This document shows positions 1-8,833 of a stretch of 64,000 bases of DNA, one piece after another; within the stretch, counting starts at the first letter, position 1; every line of letters begins with the position of its first letter. Below the pieces are notes generated by a model. The model made no database searches and was not told the DNA's origin. It saw only the letters and a program-made list of their open reading frames with translations. The position numbers and the translations under genes are program-made. Origin of the DNA: CPC320 sp002684375 (GTDB lineage Bacteria; Pseudomonadota; Alphaproteobacteria; Rhodobacterales; Rhodobacteraceae); the NCBI GenBank assembly GCA_965662545.1, contig CBFIHZ010000013.1:26518-90517 (forward strand), in the 5' to 3' direction.

Positions 1-332
1 CAGACGCCCGACAGTACTTTTTCAATGCCCCAAGTACCCAGCGGATACATCAAATTATAACCGACCAAATAGTAAGCGATACACGCAATGCTGAACAAAC
101 CCATATTTTTGGTCAATTGCATCGTCACATTTTTAGAGCGCACCAGACCTGCTTCCAGCATTGCAAAACCGGCCGCCATAAAGAACACCAAAAAACCCCC
201 AATCAAGAACAACAATGTGTTCATGATCCAAATCATATCAGTTGGCACCGCTTTGGGGGCCTCTTCGGCAAATCCAATCGCCGGCAGAGCAATCATCGTG
301 GCGGCCAAAGACAGCATTTTTTGTAGTTTCAT
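1..332 (-). CDS. amtB: Ammonium transporter AmtB, N-terminal part (cut by window edge)
   Basis: About 110 codons of an Amt/Mep ammonium channel, running off the left edge. The visible product has a cleavable-looking signal (hydrophobic residues 7-21, ending near GFAEE). A first transmembrane helix follows, with the family pattern WIMNTLLFLIGGFLVFFM and then AAGFAMLEAGLVRSKN, which is highly typical of AmtB. Amt proteins conduct ammonia across the inner membrane and are plugged by GlnK. The start ATG (330-332) lies 28 bases past the glnK stop, so the two genes form the usual glnK-amtB operon. Identity is secure; the pore histidines lie outside the window. Confidence 0.93.
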   Translation of the reverse strand, partial: MKLQKMLSLAATMIALPAIGFAEEAPKAVPTDMIWIMNTLLFLIGGFLVFFMAAGFAMLEAGLVRSKNVTMQLTKNMGLFSIACIAYYLVGYNLMYPLGTWGIEKVLSGV

Positions 333-360
333 CTCATATTTCCTTTGCTACTGCACATGA

Positions 361-699
361 TCAAATTGCGTCGGCGCCGGTTTCACCGGTGCGCACTCGA
401 ACAACCTGTTCCGCGTCTAGGACGAATATTTTTCCATCACCAATCTTGCCAGTGCGGGCAGCAGTGGTAATTTTTTCAACAACCTGATCTGCCATCGCTG
501 CATCAACGACCAGTTCCAATTTAATTTTGGGAACGAAATTCACGACATATTCCGCGCCACGATAGGTTTCTGTATGGCCTGATTGGGCCCCAAACCCTTT
601 GATTTCTGTAACCATCATACCGCGTACGCCCATATCGGTGAGCGCCTCACGCACTTCATCAAGCTTGAACGGTTTGATCGTTGCTATGATCAGTTTCAC
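361..699 (-). CDS. glnK: Nitrogen regulatory PII protein GlnK
   Basis: A 112-residue protein of standard PII length. The T-loop is present with Tyr51 (in TYRGAEYVVNFVPK), the uridylylation site, and the B-loop near residues 82-90 reads TAARTGKIGDGKIF as in the family. PII proteins sense ATP/ADP and 2-oxoglutarate and control AmtB, glutamine synthetase adenylylation and Ntr signalling. Placement directly upstream of amtB favours the GlnK paralogue over GlnB. A clear AAAGGAA ribosome site precedes the ATG. Regulation by nitrogen is expected from the family, but I could not find a convincing -24/-12 sigma-54 promoter in the upstream bases. Confidence 0.95.
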   Translation of the reverse strand: MKLIIATIKPFKLDEVREALTDMGVRGMMVTEIKGFGAQSGHTETYRGAEYVVNFVPKIKLELVVDAAMADQVVEKITTAARTGKIGDGKIFVLDAEQVVRVRTGETGADAI

Positions 700-950
700 A
701 TCTGTTCCTTTCTTTTGGTAGATTCGTCGTCGACACCTCGCCCTAATAGACTGGCAGGTGGCGGAGAGAGTGAAGCTTGCGGAGGGGCAATTTCGCGCAA
801 TTCTGCCGATAATGATTAAAATTTAATCGTATATAATATTATGTCTATTTATTGGGCGAAATTGAAATTCATTAAGGCAGCTGCGCCTCTCTACAACACC
901 AATAAACTGCGATATGGTAAATCTTTCCAAAGCACGTAACAGGCAAAAGA
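700..950. promoter_or_regulatory. Divergent control region glnK / PBP
   Basis: A 250-bp gene-free stretch between two divergent genes. It holds an AT-rich core (about 811-845) with a perfect inverted repeat GATTAAA-a-TTTAATC at 814-828. Promoters of both flanking genes must lie here. No protein-like reading frame is seen. The repeat could be an operator or simply AT-rich promoter DNA; nothing in the sequence decides this. Confidence 0.4.
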
Positions 951-3143
951 ATGAGTGACGCAAAGCGCAAAAAACCAAAGCTCGTCGCCGAGCGGCGCTA
1001 TGCTCAACCCTCTTTAAAAACCGGCGCAAAAAATTCTGTCAAAACCAGAGTTGATAAAAAAACCAAACCAAGCGCGCCTAAGAATGACACATGGATTTGG
1101 CGAGGGATACGCATTGTACTATGGTTGCCAAAGCTTGTTTTAAGCCTGCTCTGGGCTTTCAGTTGGCGGATCACTGTCCTGATATCACTTTTGGTTGGCG
1201 TTGCAGTCTTACTGAATTATCGTACCCTTCCCGAAGCCCACCAGTTACTCGACGGACGGGCACGGGGATCTGTGACCCTGCAAGACCGATACAGCAAAGT
1301 ATTTGCTTGGCGTGGTGACCAATATGGCGGGCGCGTCACGGCGCAAACCGTCTCTCATCATTTGCGAAACGCCGTGATCGCAACCGAAGACCGGCGCTTT
1401 TATAGCCATTTTGGCATCAGCCCCCGTGGCATTGCCAGCGCGGTACGCATCAATCTGCGGGAAGGCCGCGGGCCACTATCGGGCCACGGTGGATCAACCA
1501 TCACCCAGCAAGTCGCAAAGTTGCTCTGTCTTGGGCACCCCTACGATGCAACCAAATGGGACAGCGAAGCCCTCTATGAGGCCGACTGCCGCAAAGGATC
1601 GATTTGGCGCAAAATACGCGAAGCGATATTTGCACTGTCATTGGAGATCAAATACACCAAGGACGAAATTCTGACGATTTATCTCAACCGCGCCTTTCTT
1701 GGCGCGGGGGCGCGGGGTTTTGAAGCGGCAAGTCAACGCTATTTTGGCAAACCCGCCGCTCAAGTGACCCCCGCCGAAAGCGCAATGTTGGCCGGTTTGC
1801 TGGTGGCCCCGACGCGCTATGCACCCACCAATAACCTCATTAGGTCCCAGAACAGAGCCAGCGTGATTATTGGGCTGATGCGCGACCAAAATTACCTCAC
1901 GCAGACCCAAGCTCAAAAGGCCCTGAACGAACCGGCACGGCTGTCACCTGCCGCCAAAGCCCGCGCCGGCGGCTATTTTGCCGATTGGGTGATGTCGAGC
2001 GGTCCAGAGTTTTTCACCCGAAAGACAACCGAGGATGTGATCGTCAAAACCACCCTCGACCAGAGAATCCAAACAGCCGCAGAAACTGCGCTGCAAGCGG
2101 TATTTACCAAAAGCGTCACCAAAAACTCAAGGGCACAGGCGGCCATTGTGGTCATGTCCCCCGACGGCGCAGTGCGTGCGATGGTTGGCGGACGTGAAAA
2201 TATCGTCTCGGGCGTTTTCAATCGCGCCACACAAGCCAAACGGCAAACCGGGTCTGCCTTCAAACCTTTTGTCTATGCTGCCGCATTGGAACTTGGCTAT
2301 AGCCATAACGACACAGTGCAAGATACACCTCTAACATTGAACATTTCCGGCTCAGGGCCATGGACACCGAAAAACTATACGAAAAAATTTCGCGGCCCAG
2401 TCACATTGACCCAAGCGTTGGCAGGGTCATTGAACATCCCCGCTGTGCGGGTCAGTGAGGCCGTTGGACGCAAAAACGTTCGACGCGTTGCCAATGATTT
2501 TGGCATCACCAGCTCCCTGGCCGTCGGGCCGGCACTGGCGCTGGGTGTCTCAGAGGCAACCCTGCTTGAAATGGTCGGAGCTTATGCCGGCATTCTCAAC
2601 GGCGGGTCTTCTGTCACCCCCTTTGGATTGAAAGAATTACGGCTTCTGAATGCAAAAGAGCCGGTAATCGGGGCAGATGGCGGTATCGGAGAGAGAGTAA
2701 TCCGCGAAAGTGTCGCACAAGAGCTGATCTTTATGATGCACAAGGTGGTTCAGGATGGTACAGGCCGCCAGGCCGCGCTTGAAGGTGTTGAAGTGGCCGG
2801 CAAAACCGGAACGACTCAGGCAGCCCGCGACGCTTGGTTTATCGGCTTTACTGCAGATTACGTTGCTGGCGTCTGGATGGGATACGATGACAACACCCCC
2901 CTATCCGGGGTCACGGGGGGCGGATTACCCGCAGAGATATGGCGCGAGACCATGCGACGGGTGTACGATGGTGTGCCCGCCAGACCCCTGCCAATGTTGC
3001 GCCCCACACAGAGCCAAGATCAGATACGGATGATCGGCGGAACACCCGTCACCCGGCCACAAACCCTTAATCCAAAACAGGATCCAAAACCGCGCGAAAC
3101 GGCTTTGACCCGGTTTCTCAACGGTTTATTCGGACAGAATTAA
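951..3143 (+). CDS. Class A penicillin-binding protein (PBP1A-type), glycosyltransferase plus transpeptidase
   Basis: A 730-residue bifunctional peptidoglycan synthase. A basic cytoplasmic tail (residues 1-55) leads to one membrane anchor (about 62-90). The GT51 glycosyltransferase domain shows the catalytic glutamate motif ATEDRRFYSHFGI (about 144-156) and GGSTITQQVAKLL. The transpeptidase domain shows the active-site tetrad SAFK (near 435), SLN (near 493) and KTGT (near 618). All catalytic residues expected for the family are present. It polymerises lipid II and cross-links the wall on the periplasmic side. Its TAA stop overlaps the stop codon of the convergent mlaC by three bases. The exact paralogue (1A, 1B or 1C) cannot be assigned with certainty, although the domain layout fits 1A-like enzymes. 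Confidence 0.93.
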   Translation: MSDAKRKKPKLVAERRYAQPSLKTGAKNSVKTRVDKKTKPSAPKNDTWIWRGIRIVLWLPKLVLSLLWAFSWRITVLISLLVGVAVLLNYRTLPEAHQLLDGRARGSVTLQDRYSKVFAWRGDQYGGRVTAQTVSHHLRNAVIATEDRRFYSHFGISPRGIASAVRINLREGRGPLSGHGGSTITQQVAKLLCLGHPYDATKWDSEALYEADCRKGSIWRKIREAIFALSLEIKYTKDEILTIYLNRAFLGAGARGFEAASQRYFGKPAAQVTPAESAMLAGLLVAPTRYAPTNNLIRSQNRASVIIGLMRDQNYLTQTQAQKALNEPARLSPAAKARAGGYFADWVMSSGPEFFTRKTTEDVIVKTTLDQRIQTAAETALQAVFTKSVTKNSRAQAAIVVMSPDGAVRAMVGGRENIVSGVFNRATQAKRQTGSAFKPFVYAAALELGYSHNDTVQDTPLTLNISGSGPWTPKNYTKKFRGPVTLTQALAGSLNIPAVRVSEAVGRKNVRRVANDFGITSSLAVGPALALGVSEATLLEMVGAYAGILNGGSSVTPFGLKELRLLNAKEPVIGADGGIGERVIRESVAQELIFMMHKVVQDGTGRQAALEGVEVAGKTGTTQAARDAWFIGFTADYVAGVWMGYDDNTPLSGVTGGGLPAEIWRETMRRVYDGVPARPLPMLRPTQSQDQIRMIGGTPVTRPQTLNPKQDPKPRETALTRFLNGLFGQN

Positions 3144-3745
3144 CCAGCTTTGCGCAGATCTGCGATCATCTTGTCAAGATTACCGCGACGCCGGTCCAAC
3201 ATTGCACCGATTTCAGCACGCTCTGCCAGCAACATGTTGACCCCCTCAACAAACAAATTGAAAAACAGGTCTTTTCCAGATTTATCTGAAACTAGAAAGG
3301 CGATTTCAACCGGCGCCTTCCCTTTAAGATGCGCGGTGGCCTTCACCTCAAAGAAGCTTTTGACTTTACGGGTGCTTTTGACCTTAATCTCGCCGCCGAT
3401 GAAGCCTTGAAACTGTTTGCCGTATTTCCGCGCAATATAGCCTTGAAACCCTTTTGTGAAGGCGCGCATCTGGGATTTGCTGGCGCGACGCCCCTCAACA
3501 CCCAAACCGTAACGGGCGATAGTCGGCACATCCGCATAGGTGCCGAAAATTCGCTCAAAATCGGCAAACATCTTGGCGTCGCTTTTTCCAGAGGCCACCA
3601 CCTTGTTGATATCCGCCACCAACTTATCAACCAAATTCGTCGCCTCGGCTTTGGACATTGCCCAAAGCGGACTTACCATTGTCGGCGCCAAGATGAAGGC
3701 ACAGCCAGCCATCAAAGTTTTACGACGTGAAAGTTTATTCAGCAT
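3140..3745 (-). CDS. mlaC: MlaC/Ttg2D-type periplasmic phospholipid-binding protein
   Basis: A 201-residue protein of the Tol-tol/MlaC family. The N-terminus MLNKLSRRKTLMAG carries a twin-arginine pair ahead of a hydrophobic stretch ending near PLWA, so it is exported, possibly by Tat. The body contains the typical FADFERIFGTYADVPTIARY and RKYGKQFQGFIGG segments and a C-terminal MLDRRRGNLDKMIADLR. MlaC shuttles phospholipids between outer-membrane MlaA and the inner-membrane MlaFEDB complex. The gene begins 11 bases inside the upstream mlaA gene, so the pair is translationally linked. The start at 3745 was preferred over longer in-frame starts because it puts the signal peptide at the N-terminus. 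Confidence 0.9.
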   Translation of the reverse strand: MLNKLSRRKTLMAGCAFILAPTMVSPLWAMSKAEATNLVDKLVADINKVVASGKSDAKMFADFERIFGTYADVPTIARYGLGVEGRRASKSQMRAFTKGFQGYIARKYGKQFQGFIGGEIKVKSTRKVKSFFEVKATAHLKGKAPVEIAFLVSDKSGKDLFFNLFVEGVNMLLAERAEIGAMLDRRRGNLDKMIADLRKAG

Positions 3746-4511
3746 AGATATCCTCGTATGGATCGAAGTATGCATCATCATACTCGGTCTCGTCGGTGCC
3801 GCCCAGTGTAAAATTCCTGTTTTGCAGGTAAAATAACCGTGATTGGGCATAACTGTCGGCGCTGTCGTATAAAATAGCATCAACCGTTGACCCGTATTGG
3901 CTCCTTTTCCCAAGCCCAGCGGCAACCTGTGCGGCGCGACTGTATTTGCGATAGTCGCCGTTTGAAAGATTTCCTAATGGATTTGTGATGAAATCGACCA
4001 CAATGCCAACCGCAGCGCGCTCACTTGACGGACCGAGAACCGGCAGTTCAAGATAGGCACCTTGCGGCGTATTCCAAACATGTAAAGTCTCGCCAAAATC
4101 AGATCTAACTTCGGTCAGTCCAAAATCGCTGGACGGGTCAAACATACCCGCCAATCCCAAAGTGCTGTTGACCACCAACCGCAGTGTATTTTGGCCGGCA
4201 CCCGGTATATTACCCTGCAAAAGGTTATTCACAATCGAACTGGGCAATGCGAGGTTATCGGCAAAATTGCTCACCACAATTTGCCCCTCAGGCGGGACAA
4301 CTGCCACATAGGCTTTACTTACTGGGCGAATGATTTTTTTATCAAGCTGCCGGTTGAGCGCGTGCACCTTGCGGTTTTGAGCCTCATAGGGATCATCTGA
4401 GGATGCAATCGTGGGGTTGGACGGCGCGGCACATCCAGACAGTCCAAAGGCTGTGCCGAAAGACAGCAAAGCTGCAAGTAGAACAGGAGATAAATCTTTA
4501 AACATGCACAT
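3735..4511 (-). CDS. mlaA: MlaA (VacJ) outer-membrane lipoprotein
   Basis: A 258-residue VacJ-family lipoprotein with a lipobox LSGCAAPS (Cys27). Family hallmarks follow: NRKVHALNRQLDKKIIRPVSKAY, LPSSIVNNLLQGN, and the FGETLHVWNTPQGAYLELPVLGPSS region (split here only for quotation). MlaA sits in the outer membrane and removes mislocalised phospholipids from the outer leaflet, passing them to MlaC, which is encoded immediately downstream with an 11-bp overlap. Two ATGs, at 4511 and 4505, are possible; neither has a strong ribosome site. The ABC core (mlaFED) is not in this window. Confidence 0.9.
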   Translation of the reverse strand: MCMFKDLSPVLLAALLSFGTAFGLSGCAAPSNPTIASSDDPYEAQNRKVHALNRQLDKKIIRPVSKAYVAVVPPEGQIVVSNFADNLALPSSIVNNLLQGNIPGAGQNTLRLVVNSTLGLAGMFDPSSDFGLTEVRSDFGETLHVWNTPQGAYLELPVLGPSSERAAVGIVVDFITNPLGNLSNGDYRKYSRAAQVAAGLGKRSQYGSTVDAILYDSADSYAQSRLFYLQNRNFTLGGTDETEYDDAYFDPYEDIYAE

Positions 4512-4666
4512 TCTGTCGATTCTAGGCTGGGGTCAGGATTCTTTAGCGGATTTACCCCACTAAACCAACACTTCCAGCATTTTTTTAGCTCTCTTTTTAA
4601 AAACGTGACAAATTTTTTAACCCGATTGCTGGATGCTGGCGATCAGAACAATCAAAAAGACATAAA

Positions 4667-6165
4667 ATGGCGCAAATACTCAGCTCAATTAACCCCTCGG
4701 TCACTACGCCAGGCCACACTGAATTGCAGGGGGCGCAACGTTGGTGCCGCTCGCTGTATGGCGCGACCACTGGGTTAAGCATTTTTATTTTTGCAATCTA
4801 CTGATGTTGACAGGGCCACTCTATAAACTGCAGGTCTACGACAGTGTGCTCAGCAGCCGATCCCTTGCCATAGTGCTTGTCCTCGCCGCATGGATCGCAC
4901 TTTTATGTATGATAACTGGAATTCGTGATTGTTGCCGCACCCGGCGGATGGCCAGATCTGGCAAAGGTTTCCCGCAAGCTCTTGAAAAACCCTTCTTGGA
5001 CGCCGCGATGGGTGCATCCCTCTCCCCAGATGACGCAAAAGGCAGCACCGGGTTGCGGAACCGCGATGCCATACAGCGATGGGTGTCCTCACCCGCCTTA
5101 ATAGCCTTGTTTGACCCGCCGTGGACACCGCCATTTCTGGCTGGTATCCGCATGTTGCATCCGCTGTTAGGGTCTTTTGCCCTTGTGGCTGTGGCTATAT
5201 TGATTGCGCTTGCACTGGTGAACCAATGGAGCAGCCGTATGGTGCTGGCCGAGGCGCATCGGGGACTTTACCACGTCAACGGATTGTCTGATAAAATCCG
5301 AACCGAGACCGACATGAGCCAGAGCATGGGCATGCATCAAGTAACCTATACGCGCTGTCAGGCGCAGCAACGCGGCGCTGCATTGACACAACTGGTGGCC
5401 GCCACTCTGGCTGGCACTTTTGGGGCGGTCATAAAAATCCCCCGCATGTTCTTGCAATCTGCCATCATGGGGCCGAGTGCCTATCTTGTTTTGCAGACTA
5501 CCGTGTCCCCGGGCGCCAGGATCGCCAGCTCTGTATTGATGGGGCGGGCGCTGGCAAGGGCGCCCACCCCTGTCCGGGCGCCCGCCGGTGGCATAGAACG
5601 GCTGGATGGCGCATCTCTTAATCACTATGACCCCAGTCTACCGGGTGTTTATATCCGCTTACTACTTAAAAACACAGATTTCTTTGACGGCAGTCTTACC
5701 GAAAATATTGTGCGTATGTTATCGTCACCAGACTCCCAAAGCGTTGCCAACGCCGCCCAGAAAGCCTGTGTGCATGAGATGATCCTGCACCTGCCAGAGA
5801 GCTATGATACGATGCTCGGCGGTGGCGGTATGCAATTATCCGGCGGTCAAATGCGACGGATTGGTCTGGCCCAAGCGCTTTACAGCGACCCAGTTAATCT
5901 GATTTTAGACAAGCCAAACTCGAATCTCGACAGCGCTGGAAACACAACACTAAACACAACAATCCGGCAAATTAAAGCTATACAAAAAACTGGTCTCATT
6001 ATAGGCAAATGGCCCGCTGCAATTGCGGAATGTGGCGTTTTACCGGTACTCGACGACGGCAGGCAAACCGTCTTTGGGCCCCGTGATAAAATACGCGCAT
6101 CAATGGTTCAAAATCATGGCAATATCGCCTCGGCGATCAGAACAAACAGCGCAGGCCTGCGATGA
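4667..6165 (+). pseudogene. Type I secretion ABC transporter ATPase (PrtD-like), decayed
   Basis: Remnant of the inner-membrane ATPase of a type I secretion system. The likely original ATG is at 4667; that frame (to a TGA at 4802) gives a plausible N-terminus, but the conserved LLMLTGPLYKLQVYDSVL continues only in another frame, so a frameshift lies near the two T5 runs at 4782-4792. Downstream, the membrane domain up to VLMGRALA (about 5560) is followed directly by GGIERLDGASL, a segment normally after Walker A; roughly 100 residues including Walker A are missing. The Q-loop glutamine is gone. Walker B reads LILDKPNSNLD (Lys for the catalytic Glu). The H-loop reads IIGKWPA, with no His. The signature LSGGQ survives. 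It overlaps the adaptor gene by ATGA. It cannot work as an ATPase. Confidence 0.88.
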
Positions 6166-7469
6166 GATCCAAAACTGATCCGCTCAGCGCGAACGGCACG
6201 GTTGCCTTGGGGGTTCTCACGCTGATTGTTCTGCTTGGGGCCGGTGGCACCTGGGCCACTTTGACCCGTATTTCAGGGGCCATCATCGCCAGCGGGCGCA
6301 TTGAAGTTGCGCAAAACCGACAGGTTGTTCAACACCCCGATGGTGGCGTGGTCGCAAAAATTGCCGTCAAAGAAGGGGCACGGGTCAACGCTGGCGACAC
6401 CCTGATGACGCTTGATCCCAGCCAGCACTTGTCTGAACTTGTAATCCTCGAAGGTTTGTTATTTGAATTGATCGCGCGGCGCGGGCGGCTTGAGGCCGAA
6501 CGTGAAGACCGCGTTGCGATTGCTTTCGACCCAGTGCTGCGCAACGCCTCTAGACGCGACATAAGACTACAAGGTCTAATGCAAGGCCAGAGACGTTTGT
6601 TTGCGGCGCGCAAAACCTCTTTGGGGCAACAAAAGGCGCAGTTGGAAAAACGGCGCAACCAGATTGCAGATCAGATCATCGGCATCACCGCTCAGAAAAC
6701 CGCTGCAGCGCGACAGGTCGAGTTGATCGAACAAGATCTCGAAGACCAGATAATTTTATTTGAACGCGGATTGACGCAAGCGACCCGCATTCGAGATCTG
6801 AAACGCGAGCAGGCGCGTTTGCAGGGTATCCTGGGTGAATTGATTGCCCGAAAAGCGCAAGCCGAAGGGTTGATCACCGAAATTGAGATTGAAACTGTCA
6901 AAATCAGCAGCACCCGCCATGAGACCGCCATCTCTCAGCTCAGGGATCAACACTATCGCGAAATGGAGCTGAAAGAGCAACGCCGGGCCCTGAAGCAACA
7001 ACTTGCCCGACTAGACATAAAAGCCCCGGTTTCAGGCATTGTTTATGGCCTGCAGGTCTTTGCCCTGCGCGCGGTAATTCGCGCCGCAGAACCCTTGCTT
7101 TATCTGGTGCCGCAAGACCGGCCTCTGGTGATTGCAGCACAGGTTGCGCCAATGTATATTGATCAACTGTTCATTGGCCAAACCGTCTTTTTGCGGTTCT
7201 CTGCACTGGACCAAAATAATACACCCGAACTCCTAGGTCTGGTTGCCCAGATTTCGGCCGACACCTTTCAAAACGACTCGGCAGAAGGCGCGTATTACCG
7301 CGTTGAGATTACACTGGCACAGGGCGAAACCGCACGCTTGCCCGAAGGGGCAACCCTTCGGCCAGGAATGCCTGTCGAAACTTATATCAAAATCGGCGAC
7401 CGCTCCCCGCTTGCATACTTGATAAAACCATTGAGCAATTACTTTGTGAAAGCCTTTCGGGAGCGGTGA
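6162..7469 (+). CDS. HlyD/PrtE-type membrane fusion protein of type I secretion
   Basis: A 435-residue periplasmic adaptor. There is one N-terminal membrane helix (about 15-37), then a biotinyl/lipoyl half-motif (VVAKIAVKEGARVNAGDTL), a long coiled-coil hairpin (about 105-275), the second half-motif (LDIKAPVSGIVYGL), and a C-terminal beta domain ending PLAYLIKPLSNYFVKAFRE. It would bridge an inner-membrane ABC ATPase to a TolC-like channel. It is intact and of normal length although its partner gene immediately upstream (ATGA overlap) is a pseudogene. It may serve another ATPase or be on its way to loss. No RTX-type substrate gene is seen nearby. Confidence 0.9.
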   Translation: MRSKTDPLSANGTVALGVLTLIVLLGAGGTWATLTRISGAIIASGRIEVAQNRQVVQHPDGGVVAKIAVKEGARVNAGDTLMTLDPSQHLSELVILEGLLFELIARRGRLEAEREDRVAIAFDPVLRNASRRDIRLQGLMQGQRRLFAARKTSLGQQKAQLEKRRNQIADQIIGITAQKTAAARQVELIEQDLEDQIILFERGLTQATRIRDLKREQARLQGILGELIARKAQAEGLITEIEIETVKISSTRHETAISQLRDQHYREMELKEQRRALKQQLARLDIKAPVSGIVYGLQVFALRAVIRAAEPLLYLVPQDRPLVIAAQVAPMYIDQLFIGQTVFLRFSALDQNNTPELLGLVAQISADTFQNDSAEGAYYRVEITLAQGETARLPEGATLRPGMPVETYIKIGDRSPLAYLIKPLSNYFVKAFRER

Positions 7470-7535
7470 ATTTTACTTTCCGATCTCCGATATCCAAGTT
7501 AATGAAAGACACCCTTTTATATTGGAGACGTTATC

Positions 7536-8000
7536 ATGAGCGGACAATTCGAAGCAAATCTCGCACAGCTTGGTGTCACCCTTCCCGACGCTCCAGCGCC
7601 AGCAGCCAATTATGTACCCTATGTGACGGTCGGTGATATCGTTTATGTTTCAGGTCAGATTTCCAATGGGGTCAATGGCTTGGTAACCGGGAAAGTCGGT
7701 CACTCAATGACCACACAAGAAGGTGCCGAGGCGGCAAAGCTTTGCGCGATCAGCCTTCTTGCGCAAGTAAAAGCAGCCTGTGGCGGTGATCTGGATCGCT
7801 TGGTCAAAGTGATAAAGCTTACCGGTTTTGTCAATTCGACCGACAGCTATACCGAGCAGCCTCAAGTCATCAACGGCGCCTCGGACTTTATGGTGGAAGC
7901 CTTGGGCGAGACCGGATGCCATGCGCGCGCGGCCGTGTCGGCTGCAGCGCTACCGCTCGGCGTCGCGGTTGAGATCGAGGGTATATTTCAGATCAAATGA
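7536..8000 (+). CDS. RidA/YjgF/UK114 family protein
   Basis: A 154-residue member of the YjgF-like group, longer than classical RidA (about 130). It belongs to the subgroup with LPDAPAPAANYVPYVTVGDIVYVSGQ near residues 14-40. Classical RidA proteins hydrolyse reactive enamine/imine intermediates from pyridoxal enzymes. The conserved arginine of true RidA (in a CARAAV-like stretch) is present here as CHARAAVSAAALPLG near residues 128-142, so imine deaminase activity is possible. It has a good ribosome site (TTGGAGA) and overlaps the downstream phosphodiesterase start by four bases. Confidence 0.88.
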   Translation: MSGQFEANLAQLGVTLPDAPAPAANYVPYVTVGDIVYVSGQISNGVNGLVTGKVGHSMTTQEGAEAAKLCAISLLAQVKAACGGDLDRLVKVIKLTGFVNSTDSYTEQPQVINGASDFMVEALGETGCHARAAVSAAALPLGVAVEIEGIFQIK

Positions 8001-8767
8001 TGCATTTGCCAGACGCTTTTCTACAGGCCCCAATCGCGCACCGCGGCCTGCATGATGAAAACGCCCAGCGCGCTGAAAATAGCCGGGCGGCCATTCTGGC
8101 AGCCGTGGAGCGCGGCTATAGTGTTGAAATCGACCTACAGCTGTCAAGCGACGGGCACGCTATAGTGTTCCATGACTATACACTCGACCGGATGACAGGA
8201 CAAACAGGGTTTGTAAACCGGCTCTCCGCGACAGATCTCTCTGCGATAACGCTGAATAACAGCGGCGGCGAAACCCTGCCCAGCCTTATCGAAATTCTGG
8301 ATCTTATTGATGGAAAAGCACCTCTGCTGATCGAATTAAAAGACCAAGATGGCCAGATGGGTGCCCGCGTAGGGCGGCTTGAACGGGCCACCGCAAAAGC
8401 CCTAAAAGCCTATCAAGGCCTCGTTGCAGTCATGTCATTCAATCCTCATTCCGTTTTACAAATGGCCAGCCTCGCACCAGATCTTCCTCGCGGCCTTGTC
8501 ACCGAAGCCTTTACCGCAGAAGAATGGCCCATGTTGCCGGAAGAAACCCGCGACCGGTTGCGAGACATCCCTGATTACCGCCCGACTAAATCCTGCTTTA
8601 TCAGCCATGATGTAGACGATCTAAACTGCGCCAGAGTTGCCGAGTTGAAGGCGCAAGGTGCATCGGTCTTGAGCTGGACAATTCGCGCGACCGCGACCGA
8701 GGCGATAGCCCGCTCCATCGCAGATAACATCACGTTTGAGGGGTATCATCCCGCCAGACACCCTTGA
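7997..8767 (+). CDS. Glycerophosphodiester phosphodiesterase family protein
   Basis: A 256-residue GDPD-domain protein. The diagnostic motifs are visible: PIAHRGLHDENA with the catalytic His near residue 15, the metal ligands in VEIDLQLSSDG, and the second catalytic His in VFHDYTLDRMTG. These enzymes cleave glycerophosphodiesters to glycerol-3-phosphate and an alcohol. No signal peptide is seen, so the protein is cytoplasmic. ATG start overlaps the stop of the RidA-like gene; the run continues into a FemAB-like gene 67 bases downstream. Substrate is unknown. Confidence 0.9.
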   Translation: MMHLPDAFLQAPIAHRGLHDENAQRAENSRAAILAAVERGYSVEIDLQLSSDGHAIVFHDYTLDRMTGQTGFVNRLSATDLSAITLNNSGGETLPSLIEILDLIDGKAPLLIELKDQDGQMGARVGRLERATAKALKAYQGLVAVMSFNPHSVLQMASLAPDLPRGLVTEAFTAEEWPMLPEETRDRLRDIPDYRPTKSCFISHDVDDLNCARVAELKAQGASVLSWTIRATATEAIARSIADNITFEGYHPARHP

Positions 8768-8833
8768 TCCCGGACGCAGTTGCGCCATCTTAAACTGGGA
8801 TCGTGCTGCACACCGAGACGAGAAAGCAGACTG

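Noticed and set aside
700..830. Sigma-54 promoter or NtrC site for glnK-amtB
   Set aside because: No convincing TGGCAC-N5-TTGC spacing or NtrC dyad was found on the minus strand.
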